Assembly (NCBI GenBank): GCA_944326635.1
Contig: CALVEU010000003.1
Location: 1 to 50,271 of the forward strand
Length of the DNA stretch: 50,271 bases
DNA from: Candidatus Gastranaerophilales bacterium
GTDB taxonomy: Bacteria > Cyanobacteriota > Vampirovibrionia > Gastranaerophilales > Gastranaerophilaceae
Direction: 5' to 3'
This document shows positions 37,548-46,493 of the stretch, in pieces. Numbering within the stretch: position 1 is the first letter of the stretch; each line of letters starts with the position of its first letter. The notes under the pieces are model-generated. The model ran no database searches. It was not told the DNA's origin and was given only the letters and a program-made list of their open reading frames with translations. A program made the translations under genes and the position numbers.

Positions 37548-40127
37548 CTATTGTGGTTTGACTATAGATAAAACGTAATTGTTATTGAAATATTTGTTTG
37601 CAACTTCTATAATATCTGATTCTGTAACGCTGTTTATTAATTGTGCATATTGGTCATCAAACTTATAGCCTCTACCAGATGCTTCAAACCAGCCTATAGT
37701 TATTGCTTTATCTAGGTTTGTTTCTTGTCCTATAATGTAATGTCCTAATAATTTGTCTTTTGCTTCTTGTAGTTCTTTAGAGCCTACAAATTCTGTCTTT
37801 AATCTAAAGACTTCTTCTTTTAGTCTTTTTTGAGCATAGTCAAGGTTTTCAGGATTTGTTCCAATATAGACAATGAATGATCCTTTTAGAACATTTGGAG
37901 AGTATTGAGATCCTAGTTGGTATGCAAGTCCGTCTTTATCTCTAAGATTTTTGAATAGCCTTGAACTCATGCCAGAACCTAACAATGAATCTATTACTTG
38001 TAATGTTGCATAGTCTTTGCGTTCCAAAACACCTGCAGTTTGCCAACCCATTATAATCCAGTCAGTTTTTAAGTCTTTTACTTTTGCTGTTGATGTTTTT
38101 GGTTGTGTAAGTTTTGGTATTGAATATTTTGAATAGTCAAATTTTTCTCCTTTTTTGTTGTTGAAAATTTTAGTAAATTCATTAATTGTTTTTTCTTTGT
38201 CAACGTTTCCGTTTATTGAAATTACAATATTTTGAGGTGTAAAAGCTTGATTATAATAGTTTTGTATATCTTCTTGTGTTATTTGCGGTAAGGTTTTTGC
38301 AAGAACTTTATTTGAATTTGAATATGGTGTATTTTCAAATATTAGAGTTTTGTAGTTATCTACAGCGATATTTAGAGGTATATCTTTGCTTTTTTTAATT
38401 GCATTTAATTTTTCAGTTCTTGATTTCTCTATTTCATAGTCATCAAGAGTTGCGTTATTAATTATTTCATCTAAGATTTCAAGCGTTTTGTTATATTCAT
38501 TTTTTGTGGTAAGCACAGTAATTGAAAAATTATCTGCTTTTGCAGATGGAACTATTTTAATCCCATTATCTTCAAGCAGTTGTGCAAGTTCTATTGATGA
38601 ATATTTTTTTGTCCCTTTTGTTAATACAGATGCTGTTAAATCTGCTGTTCCAGGAGTTTTTTCAGTGAATTCTCCACCTTTTGAGAAAATTGTGATTGCG
38701 ACAATATCATTTACTTTGTTAGGAGTAAGTAGTAATGTTGCTCCGTTAGAAAGTTCGTATTTTTGTGTATTTTTATTTTGGCTGACTAATTTAGCTTCTC
38801 CTGTTTTTGTGGTTGTGTTTGAGATTTTAACCTCTTTTGATGTATTAGGTAAAACTATTGATACTGCACTTTTTTCTTTTCCTAAATATTTATCTGCAAC
38901 TCTTTTTACATCTTGAGTTGTTACTTTTTTTATATTATCAAGATATGTTTCATAATATTTTATGTCATCAGTGGTAACAAATGTGTAACCGATTTCACTT
39001 GCTATATTTGATATTGATTCTCTTTCATAGTATGTATCTCTTTCTATAATATTTTTGGCAAGTTGTAATTGTTCTTCAGATACTCCTTTTTTTTGTATAT
39101 TTTGGATTTCTTCAAATATGTCATTTTCTAATTTTTCGCATTTGTCTGGAGTAAAGTTTGCTGAAATATAGAAAATTCCATCATCTTTAAACCCAGTATT
39201 TGCAGCACCTATAGAAAAAGCCAGTTGCTTTTGTTCTTTGATGTTTCTGTAAAATATTGAAGATCTGCCATCACCTAAGATTGTCGCAAGAACATCAAGT
39301 GCATATGAATCTTTATCGTTTATTTTAGTGCCTCTAAATCCGATTAACATATATCCAGATTGGGTGTCTGAGTAAGCAATATTTTTAGCTTGTGATGTTA
39401 GAATTTTTTCTTTAGGATAAGTATTTTTTATAGGTTTTTTATATTCTGCGTTAAAATCATATTTAACTTTTTCTATTGCAGATGCTGAGTCTACATCTCC
39501 TACAATTACTGTAACCATATTTGATGGGTTGTAATATTGGTTATAGTAATCTAAGATTTCTTCTCTTTGAATTTTGCTTATAATTCCAGCTTTTCCGATT
39601 ACTTTTCTTTTATATGGGTGAGTTGTGTATAACATATTAATTAAATTGTCATATACAAGTGTATTTGGAGAATTAGCGTCTTTCATAATTTCTTCAATTA
39701 CAACTTTTCTTTCTTTTTCAAGTTCTTTTCTTGGAATAAGTGGATGGAGTAACATATCAGAATGCATTTCTAAAGCTAAATCAAAGTCTTTTGAAGGGAT
39801 TGTGACGTAGTAATGAGTAAAATCTTTGCTTGTTGCTGCATTTGTGATGGCACCTTTAGTTTCTAAAATTTTATCAAATTCTCCTGGTGCATGATTTGTT
39901 GAACCTTTGAAGAATAAATGTTCTAAAAAATGTGAGACTCCGTTATTTTCGTCATTTTCATTAATAGATCCTGTTTTTATCCAGGTATCAATTGTGACAA
40001 TTGGGTTTGTTTTTACTTCTTGAATTACAACAGTTTGTCCATTGTCAAGTTTATAGACATTAAAATCTGCCGCATTTACAATATTAGCGAATAATACGGT
40101 AATCAGTAAAAATATAATTTTTTTCAT
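37548..40127 (-). CDS. Secreted M16-family zinc metallopeptidase, two-domain
   Basis: An 859-aa pitrilysin/processing-peptidase homologue with a signal peptide (MKKIIFLLITVLFANIVNA). The N-terminal M16 domain has the inverted zinc motif HFLEH (His 66, Glu 69, His 70) and a downstream Glu-rich helix (KERKVVIEEIMKDANSPNTL) with the third ligand. A second M16-like domain starts near residue 450 (KYELSNGATLLLTPNKVNDI) and lacks HxxEH, as usual for the structural half. Having both halves in one chain is common in bacterial periplasmic members. Substrates are probably peptides in the envelope. AAGGGG precedes the ATG. Confidence 0.94.
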   Translation of the reverse strand: MKKIIFLLITVLFANIVNAADFNVYKLDNGQTVVIQEVKTNPIVTIDTWIKTGSINENDENNGVSHFLEHLFFKGSTNHAPGEFDKILETKGAITNAATSKDFTHYYVTIPSKDFDLALEMHSDMLLHPLIPRKELEKERKVVIEEIMKDANSPNTLVYDNLINMLYTTHPYKRKVIGKAGIISKIQREEILDYYNQYYNPSNMVTVIVGDVDSASAIEKVKYDFNAEYKKPIKNTYPKEKILTSQAKNIAYSDTQSGYMLIGFRGTKINDKDSYALDVLATILGDGRSSIFYRNIKEQKQLAFSIGAANTGFKDDGIFYISANFTPDKCEKLENDIFEEIQNIQKKGVSEEQLQLAKNIIERDTYYERESISNIASEIGYTFVTTDDIKYYETYLDNIKKVTTQDVKRVADKYLGKEKSAVSIVLPNTSKEVKISNTTTKTGEAKLVSQNKNTQKYELSNGATLLLTPNKVNDIVAITIFSKGGEFTEKTPGTADLTASVLTKGTKKYSSIELAQLLEDNGIKIVPSAKADNFSITVLTTKNEYNKTLEILDEIINNATLDDYEIEKSRTEKLNAIKKSKDIPLNIAVDNYKTLIFENTPYSNSNKVLAKTLPQITQEDIQNYYNQAFTPQNIVISINGNVDKEKTINEFTKIFNNKKGEKFDYSKYSIPKLTQPKTSTAKVKDLKTDWIIMGWQTAGVLERKDYATLQVIDSLLGSGMSSRLFKNLRDKDGLAYQLGSQYSPNVLKGSFIVYIGTNPENLDYAQKRLKEEVFRLKTEFVGSKELQEAKDKLLGHYIIGQETNLDKAITIGWFEASGRGYKFDDQYAQLINSVTESDIIEVANKYFNNNYVLSIVKPQ

Positions 40128-40202
40128 TTTATCCCCTTCTCTTCAAATACACATAAACTATATAAAAACATGATACAATAAATTTTTATATAGTAAACTG
40201 GT

Positions 40203-40475
40203 TTATTTTTTTATAATTTTTTTCAATAGAGGGTAGCAAATAGCAAGTAGTCCTAGTCCAAATGCGACAAAAACAGATTTTGGCGTTTTCTTTTTTTCTA
40301 TACTTTCGCTACTTTTCATTGAGGTGTAAATGTCGTGGTTAAGTCTGTTAAATTCATTAGATGCTTGGACGTGTGAATATAGAACAGGTTTATTGTACCT
40401 ATCTGGCGGGGTGAGAATTCCGACATTTAATGGCGGATTTTTCATATTATTATTTACACTTACACTATTTTCCAT
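40203..40475 (-). CDS. Small tail-anchored protein, 90 aa
   Basis: An unrecognised protein with a polar 65-residue N-terminal part (NPPLNVGILTPPDRYNKPVL is distinctive) and one C-terminal membrane helix (SVFVAFGLGLLAICYPLL), ending in a Lys-rich tail. This suggests a tail-anchored inner-membrane protein. No Shine-Dalgarno precedes the ATG at 40475 or the internal ATG ten codons on, so the start is uncertain. It is divergent from the PerR-like gene. Confidence 0.65.
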   Translation of the reverse strand: MENSVSVNNNMKNPPLNVGILTPPDRYNKPVLYSHVQASNEFNRLNHDIYTSMKSSESIEKKKTPKSVFVAFGLGLLAICYPLLKKIIKK

Positions 40476-40540
40476 ATTTCAATTAAAACAAAACAAGTTT
40501 TAAAATTGCTCTAAATATATATTTATATTAAGCAGAAAAC

Positions 40541-40585
40541 TTGACAAAAAATAAAAATATGTTTAAAATGAGAATAATTATTACT
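40541..40585 (+). promoter_or_regulatory. PerR-like gene promoter with palindromic operator
   Basis: TTGACA (40541-40546), 17-base spacer and TAAAAT (40564-40569) form a near-consensus promoter. The 15-base AGAATAATTATTACT (40571-40585) is an almost perfect inverted repeat, like PerR/Fur boxes, and covers the expected start site. Binding there would block transcription of the regulator and the oxygen-defence genes after it. Confidence 0.65.
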
Positions 40586-40598
40586 TTTGAGGAGAACT

Positions 40599-40991
40599 AT
40601 GAATTACTCAAGACAAAGAGAAGTTATATTGGATGCTTTGAAATCAAATGTTGTTCATCCAACAGCAGAATATCTTTATGCAATTATAAAGGAAAAGGAG
40701 CCCAATATAAGTCTTGCAACATTATACAGAAATTTGAATCAGTTAGCAGATAATGGAGTGATAAAAAAAATAGATGGGCTTGAAACTTCATCTCATTTTG
40801 ATCATAATATTCATGGACATTATCATTTTATTTGTGATAATTGCAAGAGAGTGTTTGATGTGAGTTCTGATGTCGCTCCTGATATTGTTAGAAAAGCTGA
40901 AGAAGAAACTGGATTCATTATAAAAAAACATGATATTGTGTTTAATGGAATTTGTAAGGATTGCTTAGAAAAAATTAAAGAAAATAATTAA
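40599..40991 (+). CDS. perR: Fur-family regulator, PerR-like
   Basis: A 130-aa metalloregulator. The N-terminal winged helix (RQREVILDALKSN, then TLYRNLNQLADNGVIKKI) binds DNA. The dimer domain has the His-rich metal-binding stretch HFDHNIHGHYHF, and two CxxC pairs (CDNC and CKDC) form the structural zinc site seen in PerR. An Asp in KRVFDV at the place where Fur usually has Glu favours a peroxide sensor over an iron sensor. GGAG lies just before the ATG. The gene precedes rubredoxin, rubrerythrin and flavodiiron genes, a typical PerR regulon in anaerobes. Fur or Zur activity is not excluded. Confidence 0.85.
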   Translation: MNYSRQREVILDALKSNVVHPTAEYLYAIIKEKEPNISLATLYRNLNQLADNGVIKKIDGLETSSHFDHNIHGHYHFICDNCKRVFDVSSDVAPDIVRKAEEETGFIIKKHDIVFNGICKDCLEKIKENN

Positions 40992-41026
40992 AATATAGTT
41001 TACAGTAAAAGAAAAGGAGAAGTAAA

Positions 41027-41164
41027 ATGGAAAAATATGTATGCACAGTATGCGGATATGTTTATGACCCAGAAGAAAATGATGGTGTTAAATTTGAAGA
41101 TTTAGCCGATGATTATGTATGCCCTCTTTGCGGAGTTGGTAAAGATTTATTTGAAAAACAATAA
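41027..41164 (+). CDS. rd: Rubredoxin, 45 aa (short)
   Basis: A one-iron electron carrier. The two ligand pairs are CTVCGY (Cys 6 and 9) and CPLCG (Cys 32 and 35), and the start [20 protein letters not shown] is typical. At 45 aa it is shorter than the usual 52-54 because the loop between the pairs has lost about eight residues. AAGGAG precedes the ATG. It probably passes electrons to the rubrerythrin or flavodiiron protein encoded next, for reduction of peroxide or oxygen. Confidence 0.95.
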   Translation: MEKYVCTVCGYVYDPEENDGVKFEDLADDYVCPLCGVGKDLFEKQ

Positions 41165-41195
41165 TTGTATTATAAAAATCTAGAAAGGAATTTTT

Positions 41196-41738
41196 ATGGC
41201 AGATTTAAAAGGAACAAAAACTGAAAAAAATTTATGGACAGCTTTTGCAGGAGAATCTCAAGCCAGAAATAAATATACTTATTACGCTTCTCAAGCTAAA
41301 AAAGAAGGTTTTGTACAAATAGCAAAAATATTTGAAGAAACAGCTAACAATGAGAAGGAACATGCAAAAATATGGTTTAAAGCTTTGCATGAGGGTAAAA
41401 TTCCTGAAACAATAACCAATTTAGAAGATGCAGCAAATGGTGAAAATTACGAATGGACTGATATGTATGCAACTTTTGCGAAAGAAGCTAAAGAGGAGGG
41501 TTTTGAAACTTTAGCTGCTTTGTTTGAAATGGTTGGCAGAATTGAAAAGGAACATGAACAAAGATATAGAACTTTACTTGATGCTGTAAAAAATAATACA
41601 GTTTTTGAAAAATCAGAAAAAGTAATATGGGAATGTTCAAATTGTGGGCATGTACATGAAGGAGAAAAGGCCCCTCAATTATGTCCAGTGTGTAAACATC
41701 CTCAGGCTTATTTTTATTTAAAAGCTAATAATTATTAA
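41196..41738 (+). CDS. rbr: Rubrerythrin
   Basis: A 180-aa di-iron peroxidase that reduces hydrogen peroxide. The four-helix part has the expected ligand motifs: [15 protein letters not shown] (first Glu), [11 protein letters not shown] (Glu and His), [10 protein letters not shown] and IEKEHEQRY. The C-terminal rubredoxin-like domain has CSNCG and CPVCK. AAAGG precedes the ATG. It lies in the PerR-like gene's oxygen-defence cluster and likely takes electrons from the rubredoxin. Confidence 0.96.
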   Translation: MADLKGTKTEKNLWTAFAGESQARNKYTYYASQAKKEGFVQIAKIFEETANNEKEHAKIWFKALHEGKIPETITNLEDAANGENYEWTDMYATFAKEAKEEGFETLAALFEMVGRIEKEHEQRYRTLLDAVKNNTVFEKSEKVIWECSNCGHVHEGEKAPQLCPVCKHPQAYFYLKANNY

Positions 41739-41777
41739 TAAATAATTTTGTTTATATTAAAAAGTGAGGGTAAAATA

Positions 41778-42320
41778 TTGTCACTTAAAGGTTCAAAAAC
41801 GATAAAAAATTTACAAAAGGCTTTTGAAATTACTTCAAAACGTAGAATGGAATATGATATTTATGCTTTAGTTGCTCAAAAACAGGGGTATGAAGATGTA
41901 AGTCATCTTTTTGCTCGTTTTGCAGAGCATGAAAAAGAACATTCAAAATTATGGTATAAATGGTTAAAAATTAACAAAGGAACTTTTCCAAGTTTAATAT
42001 CTTGTGTTAAAAATGCTCTAAGCCAAGAAAAAGATGAAATAGAAGGCTTGTATGAGGTATTTGCAAAAGAGGCTAAAGAGGAAGGTTTCGATCATATTGC
42101 CGGCCTTTTAGAAAATATTGCCAATATCGAGAAAGTCCATTATGACAGATTGAAAAAAATGATCTGGAAACTAGAGGATAAGGCTATACCGAATAGTGAT
42201 GGGACATATAATTGGACGTGTAGTACTTGTGGTGCTGTATTTGTTCAAAAAGATGAGCCAGAATATTGCCCTTTATGTTTAAAAGAAGAAGTCTTTTTTT
42301 ATAAAAAGCCGAACGAATAG
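41778..42320 (+). CDS. Second rubrerythrin-like protein, altered first ligand
   Basis: A divergent 180-aa paralogue of the rubrerythrin before it. The start is TTG 41778, with GAGGG about eight bases upstream, which makes it the same length as its neighbour (MSLKGSKTIKNLQKAF against [17 protein letters not shown]). The later ligand motifs [20 protein letters not shown] and IEKVHYDRL and the rubredoxin-like end (CSTCG, CPLC) are kept. However, the first GESQAR is replaced by ITSKRR, so the first Glu ligand is a Thr. The di-iron site may be incomplete or use another residue, and the protein could have a changed reaction. Tandem duplication explains the pair. Confidence 0.88.
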   Translation: MSLKGSKTIKNLQKAFEITSKRRMEYDIYALVAQKQGYEDVSHLFARFAEHEKEHSKLWYKWLKINKGTFPSLISCVKNALSQEKDEIEGLYEVFAKEAKEEGFDHIAGLLENIANIEKVHYDRLKKMIWKLEDKAIPNSDGTYNWTCSTCGAVFVQKDEPEYCPLCLKEEVFFYKKPNE

Positions 42321-42339
42321 TTAAGGAGAAATATACAAA

Positions 42340-43524
42340 ATGAAATTTCAAGAAATTAAAAACAATATTTTTTATTGCGGTTTGAATGACTGTGATAGAA
42401 GAATTTTTGATGAATTAATCCCATTAGAACATGGTACAAGCTATAATTCATATCTTGTAAAAGGTTCTGAAAAAACTGCAATTATTGATACTATGTATCC
42501 ACCAAAAACAAAAGAATATTTAAAAAGATTAGCGGATAATCAAGTTGGAAAAGTAGATTATATTGTTGCAAATCACGGAGAACAAGACCATTCTGGCTCA
42601 ATTCCTGCATTATTGGAAAAATATCCAAATGCTGTTGTGTTAACAAATCCAAAAGTTGCAGAAAATATAAAATCAATGTTGCATGTTCCTGCTGAAAAAA
42701 TTCAAGTAATTGCAGATGGTGAAGAAGTATCTTTAGGAGATAAAACTCTTAAATTTATTTTTGCCCCAGGTGTTCACTGGCCTGATACAATGTTTACATA
42801 CATAAAAGAAGATAATGTAATTTGTACTTGTGACTTTTTAGGTGCTCATTACACATTCTCAGATGTATTTGCTCAAGAAAGCAAAGAATTAGAAAATAGT
42901 GCAAAAAGATATTATGCAGAAATTATGATGCCATTTAGAATGATGTGTAAAAAATATACTCAAATGGTAAAAGATATGAATGTTGATATGATTTTGCCAA
43001 GCCATGGACCTGTATATAAAAGACCTGATTTTATTTTAGATTTATATACAGACTGGACTGCTGATGCTCCTAAAAATTTAGTTACAATGCCTTATGTTTC
43101 AATGTATGAAAGCACAAAAGAAATGATTGATTACTTAAGCGATAAACTAGAAGCAAAAGGAATTAAGACATTCAAATTTGATATTGTAGACGATGATTTA
43201 GGAGATCTTGCAATGTCATTAGTAGATGCTGCAACAATTGTAATGGGAACATCAATGGTTTTAGCTGGGCCTCACCCAATGGCTGTTAATGTTGCATATC
43301 TTGCAGCAGTATTAAGGCCTAAAGCTAAGTTTGCGTCGCTTTTAGGATCTTATGGCTGGGGCGGTAAATTATTTGACTTGATTGCTCAAATTCTAGCTCC
43401 TTTAAAACTTGATTTGATTGAACCGTTACAAGTAAAAGGAAAACCGACAGAAGAAGATTTCAAAAAACTTGATGCAATGGCTGAGAGTATTTATGAAAAA
43501 CATAAATCAATAGGTTTGGTATAA
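42340..43524 (+). CDS. fprA: Flavodiiron protein (FprA-type oxygen/NO reductase)
   Basis: A 394-aa A-type flavoprotein that reduces oxygen to water (or NO to N2O). The N-terminal metallo-beta-lactamase-like domain has the di-iron ligands NHGEQDHSGS (His-x-Glu-x-Asp-His), GVHWPDTM, CDFLGAHY and LPSHGP. The C-terminal flavodoxin domain starts at about residue 250 (PYVSMYESTKEMIDYL) with Glu where Gly is common in the phosphate loop. GSYGWGGKLF is the flavin-binding loop. AAGGAG precedes the ATG. It ends the PerR-rubredoxin-rubrerythrin cluster, matching the oxygen tolerance set of strict anaerobes. Confidence 0.96.
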   Translation: MKFQEIKNNIFYCGLNDCDRRIFDELIPLEHGTSYNSYLVKGSEKTAIIDTMYPPKTKEYLKRLADNQVGKVDYIVANHGEQDHSGSIPALLEKYPNAVVLTNPKVAENIKSMLHVPAEKIQVIADGEEVSLGDKTLKFIFAPGVHWPDTMFTYIKEDNVICTCDFLGAHYTFSDVFAQESKELENSAKRYYAEIMMPFRMMCKKYTQMVKDMNVDMILPSHGPVYKRPDFILDLYTDWTADAPKNLVTMPYVSMYESTKEMIDYLSDKLEAKGIKTFKFDIVDDDLGDLAMSLVDAATIVMGTSMVLAGPHPMAVNVAYLAAVLRPKAKFASLLGSYGWGGKLFDLIAQILAPLKLDLIEPLQVKGKPTEEDFKKLDAMAESIYEKHKSIGLV

Positions 43525-43531
43525 AAAAGTT

Positions 43532-43560
43532 AAGGTCGGTTTTAAAACCGACCTTTTTTA
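43532..43560. terminator. Bidirectional terminator after the flavodiiron gene
   Basis: AAGGTCGGTTTT and AAAACCGACCTT form a stem followed by T6. It also overlaps the 3' end of the converging TPR gene. Confidence 0.88.
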
Positions 43561-44522
43561 ATATCTTTGAACCATTCAGAATATTTGTGAAGTTTCCAAT
43601 TTGCTTTAGCTCTCAAATGATAGTAAGTTTTTTCTCCGTTGCGGGATGGTAGACATTTTCCTGTAATTTTTTTGCACAATTTTGGATTATATTCAATAAA
43701 TAAGTCAAGATTTTCAATAACTTTTTTATAATTTTTTAATTCATAATAACATAAGGCTTTGCCATAATAATGAACGTAGCCAAAGTCATCTCCCTGAGGG
43801 TATTTATCATAAGTTTTGAGGGCTTTTTCGTATTGTCCGTCACTAAAATAAGCTCCTGCTAGTTTTAGTCCTATTTGTGTAGACGTACCATTTAATTCAA
43901 TTGCTTTTTCATAATCAGAAATCATTTGATGAAATTTTTCTTTAAGTAATTTGTCAAATTTATCTTTTTCGGATGTATTATAACTGATGCCATTTATACT
44001 CATGCCTATAGCATCTGCTCTTTTTTCGTAAGCCTCTTTCAAGTCTGGCTTGAGTTCTATTACTTTTGAATAATCCTTTACGGCTGATTTAAAATCAGAA
44101 CAAAAAGATTGTTCATCATTTTCAAACATTGAAACAGTTGGCTTGTTTTTGAGATTTGCACGTTCATAATAAAGTTTGTAATTATTAGGATTTTGTTTGA
44201 TTTTTTCATTCAAATCATTCAGTCTGGTAAGACAATCAACAGCTTCATCCTTATCTTTTAAATACGGTTCATTTTTAGAATGAATAAGTTTTCTTATACT
44301 TTCACGTGTTTTCATATCTTCAAGAGAATTTTTAACATCACCGTTTTTAAATCTGCTAACAGCTCTTATGTATAAAACTCTGTCAAGTTCGGTGTAAGCA
44401 TTTGCAAGCTGTTGTGAATCAGGAAGATTTTCTTTTTTTAGATTGTTAAAAACAATAAAAGAAATGAAAATAATAAAGACTGTAATAGCACCTGCAAGAA
44501 ACCAGAATATATTTTTTTTCAT
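43542..44522 (-). CDS. Membrane-anchored TPR protein
   Basis: A 326-aa protein with an N-terminal anchor (about residues 5-27, FWFLAGAITVFIIFISFIVF) and tetratricopeptide-like helix pairs: YIRAVSRFKNGDVKNSLEDM, AVKDYSKVIELKPDLKEAYEKRADA, ISDYEKAIELNG, GAYFSDGQYEKALKTYDKYP and KALCYYELKNYKKVIENLDL. These form a scaffold for protein contacts, probably on the outer side of the inner membrane. GAGGTG precedes the ATG. The partner is unknown and the gene stands apart from its neighbours. Confidence 0.85.
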   Translation of the reverse strand: MKKNIFWFLAGAITVFIIFISFIVFNNLKKENLPDSQQLANAYTELDRVLYIRAVSRFKNGDVKNSLEDMKTRESIRKLIHSKNEPYLKDKDEAVDCLTRLNDLNEKIKQNPNNYKLYYERANLKNKPTVSMFENDEQSFCSDFKSAVKDYSKVIELKPDLKEAYEKRADAIGMSINGISYNTSEKDKFDKLLKEKFHQMISDYEKAIELNGTSTQIGLKLAGAYFSDGQYEKALKTYDKYPQGDDFGYVHYYGKALCYYELKNYKKVIENLDLFIEYNPKLCKKITGKCLPSRNGEKTYYHLRAKANWKLHKYSEWFKDIKKGRF

Positions 44523-44581
44523 TATTGCACCTCATATTGAAAAGAGGACGGCAATTTAATTGCCATCCTTTAAAAATAAAT

Positions 44582-46387
44582 TTATACTTTTACTAGCTCC
44601 TTTGCAAATGATTCGGAACTTCTTGCTTTGATTTCTTCTTCAATTTTTGAAATAAATTCATCAACACTCATTGTACCTACTTGTCCAATACCACGAGCTC
44701 TTACAGCAACTGAATTTGCTTCAATTTCCTTATCCCCGATTACGCATACGTAAGGGATTTTCTTATCTTGTAAGCTTTCTCTGATTTTATAATTCATACT
44801 TTCAGATCTGTCATCAAGATTTACTCTTATACCTTTGTCGCGCATTTTTTTGTAAACTTTTTCAGCAAAGTCAATGTGTTTTTCGTTGCTGATTGGAACT
44901 ATTGCAACTTGTGTAGGTGCAAGCCATGTTGGGAATGCGCCTGCGTAATGTTCTATTAAGATACCATGGAAACGTTCCATTGATCCGAAAATTACACGGT
45001 GTAACATTACAGGAGTTTTCATTGAACCGTCTTTATCTTGGTATTTAATATCAAATCTTTCAGGTAAGTTAAAGTCTAATTGAATTGTAGCACATTGCCA
45101 AGTTCTGCCGATTGCATCTTTGACTTTGAAGTCAATTTTTGGTCCGTAAAATGCACCATCGCCTTCATTGATGTCATATTTCATTCCACGTCTGTCCATT
45201 GCTTCTTTTAGACCAGCTTCTGCTCTGTTCCAGTTTTCAATTTCTCCAACGTAACTTTCTGGACGTGTTGATAATTCAACTTCAAATTTCATGTTGAAAA
45301 TTTCCATTGTATCAGCTACAAAGTCAATAATTTCGTTGATTTCATCTACTAATTGTTCAGGTGTACAGAAAATGTGAGCATCATCTTGAGTAAAGCCTTG
45401 TACACGAGTAAGACCTGATAGAGCTCCAGATTTTTCTTTTCTGTAAACAGTTCCTAATTCTGCCATTCTTAGCGGTAATGAACGGTAAGAATATCTGTTT
45501 GCTTGGTAAATTAATATGTGGAATGGGCAATTCATTGGTTTTAAAATGAATTGTTCATCTGAATCTTCATCTTTTTGGATAAAGAACATATTTTCGCGGT
45601 AGTGGTCTGCGTGACCTGAAATTTCCCATAATTTAGATTTTGCAATATGAGGAGTATTTACAATTACATATCCGCGTTTTCTATGTTCAGTTCTCCAGTA
45701 ATTTTCAATTTCTTCTCTAACAACTGCTAAATTTGGATGCCATAGAACAAGACCTCCGCCTAGTTCATCTCTTGTTGAGAATAAATCAAGTTTTGCTCCT
45801 ATTTTTCTATGGTCACGTTTTTCAGCTTCTTCAATAAAATGTAAGTAATCAGCTAAATCTTCTTTGCTCCAGAATGCTGTTGCATAAATTCTTTGAAGCA
45901 TTTTATTTTTAGCATTACCTCTCCAGTAAGCACCTGCAACTTTTAATAATTTAAATGCATTCGCTTTAATATATGATGTATTTGGAAGGTGAGGTCCTGC
46001 ACATAGGTCATTAAATAGAATATTGCCATCTTTGTCTTTTGTTAAATACAATGTTGGGTTGTCATTTCTGTGTTCTTCTAATAATTCTGCTTTGTAAATT
46101 TCACCTTCAGCTTTAAATTCTGCAATTTGTTTGTCAACATCAGGAATTACATATTTTTCGAATGAAAGATTTTGTTTTACAATATTTTTCATTTCTTCTT
46201 CGATTTTAATAAGATCTTCTTGGGTAAAAGCGTGACCATCGGTTAAATCGAAGTCATAATAAAAGCCGTTCTCTACAGCAGGTCCGATAGCTAACTTTGC
46301 AGACGGAAACAGCTTTTGAACAGCTTGAGCCATAATGTGTGATGTTGAGTGTCTTAAAACACTTAAAGTTGATTCGTTTTTTTCCAT
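44582..46387 (-). CDS. thrS: Threonyl-tRNA synthetase, form without TGS domain
   Basis: A class II synthetase of 601 aa. It lacks the roughly 60-residue TGS domain of E. coli ThrS and begins directly with the editing-domain region (LRHSTSHIMAQAVQKLFP, the HxxxH site; later CAGPHL). Catalytic motifs are KPMNCPFHILIY (zinc Cys), motif 2 TVYRKEKSGALSGLTRVQGFTQDD and motif 3 HRVIFGSMERFHGILIEHY. The C-terminal anticodon domain has APTQVAIVPIS and MRDKGIRVNLDDR. AAGGA precedes the ATG. A short-form ThrS with editing domain is known in cyanobacteria. A stem-loop lies just before the ribosome site. Confidence 0.96.
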   Translation of the reverse strand: MEKNESTLSVLRHSTSHIMAQAVQKLFPSAKLAIGPAVENGFYYDFDLTDGHAFTQEDLIKIEEEMKNIVKQNLSFEKYVIPDVDKQIAEFKAEGEIYKAELLEEHRNDNPTLYLTKDKDGNILFNDLCAGPHLPNTSYIKANAFKLLKVAGAYWRGNAKNKMLQRIYATAFWSKEDLADYLHFIEEAEKRDHRKIGAKLDLFSTRDELGGGLVLWHPNLAVVREEIENYWRTEHRKRGYVIVNTPHIAKSKLWEISGHADHYRENMFFIQKDEDSDEQFILKPMNCPFHILIYQANRYSYRSLPLRMAELGTVYRKEKSGALSGLTRVQGFTQDDAHIFCTPEQLVDEINEIIDFVADTMEIFNMKFEVELSTRPESYVGEIENWNRAEAGLKEAMDRRGMKYDINEGDGAFYGPKIDFKVKDAIGRTWQCATIQLDFNLPERFDIKYQDKDGSMKTPVMLHRVIFGSMERFHGILIEHYAGAFPTWLAPTQVAIVPISNEKHIDFAEKVYKKMRDKGIRVNLDDRSESMNYKIRESLQDKKIPYVCVIGDKEIEANSVAVRARGIGQVGTMSVDEFISKIEEEIKARSSESFAKELVKV

Positions 46388-46400
46388 TTTTATCCTTTCC

Positions 46401-46445
46401 GGTCAACGATAACATTCGAAAGACCAATAACGGGGTGGATCCCCC
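46401..46445 (-). promoter_or_regulatory. Structured thrS leader
   Basis: On the minus strand two hairpins are possible: GGGG/CCCC around GATCCA (46432-46444), and GGTC-TTT-CGA with TCG-TT-GACC around the loop ATGTTA (46401-46425), which ends a few bases before the AAGGA ribosome site. The loop holds UGU, a threonine anticodon. E. coli ThrRS binds anticodon-like loops before its own start, so an operator is possible here. Confidence 0.4.
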
Positions 46446-46493
46446 TAACTAACTACAATCAACTTTATACTACTAATATATAAGAATTACAAG

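Noticed and set aside
40541-40753. 70-codon frame overlapping the PerR-like gene
   Set aside because: Shifted frame over the promoter and start of a clear gene, without its own ribosome site.
46425-46445. GGGGTGGATCCCC resembles the T-box antiterminator motif
   Set aside because: The similarity is on the plus strand, opposite to thrS, and the rest of a T-box is missing.
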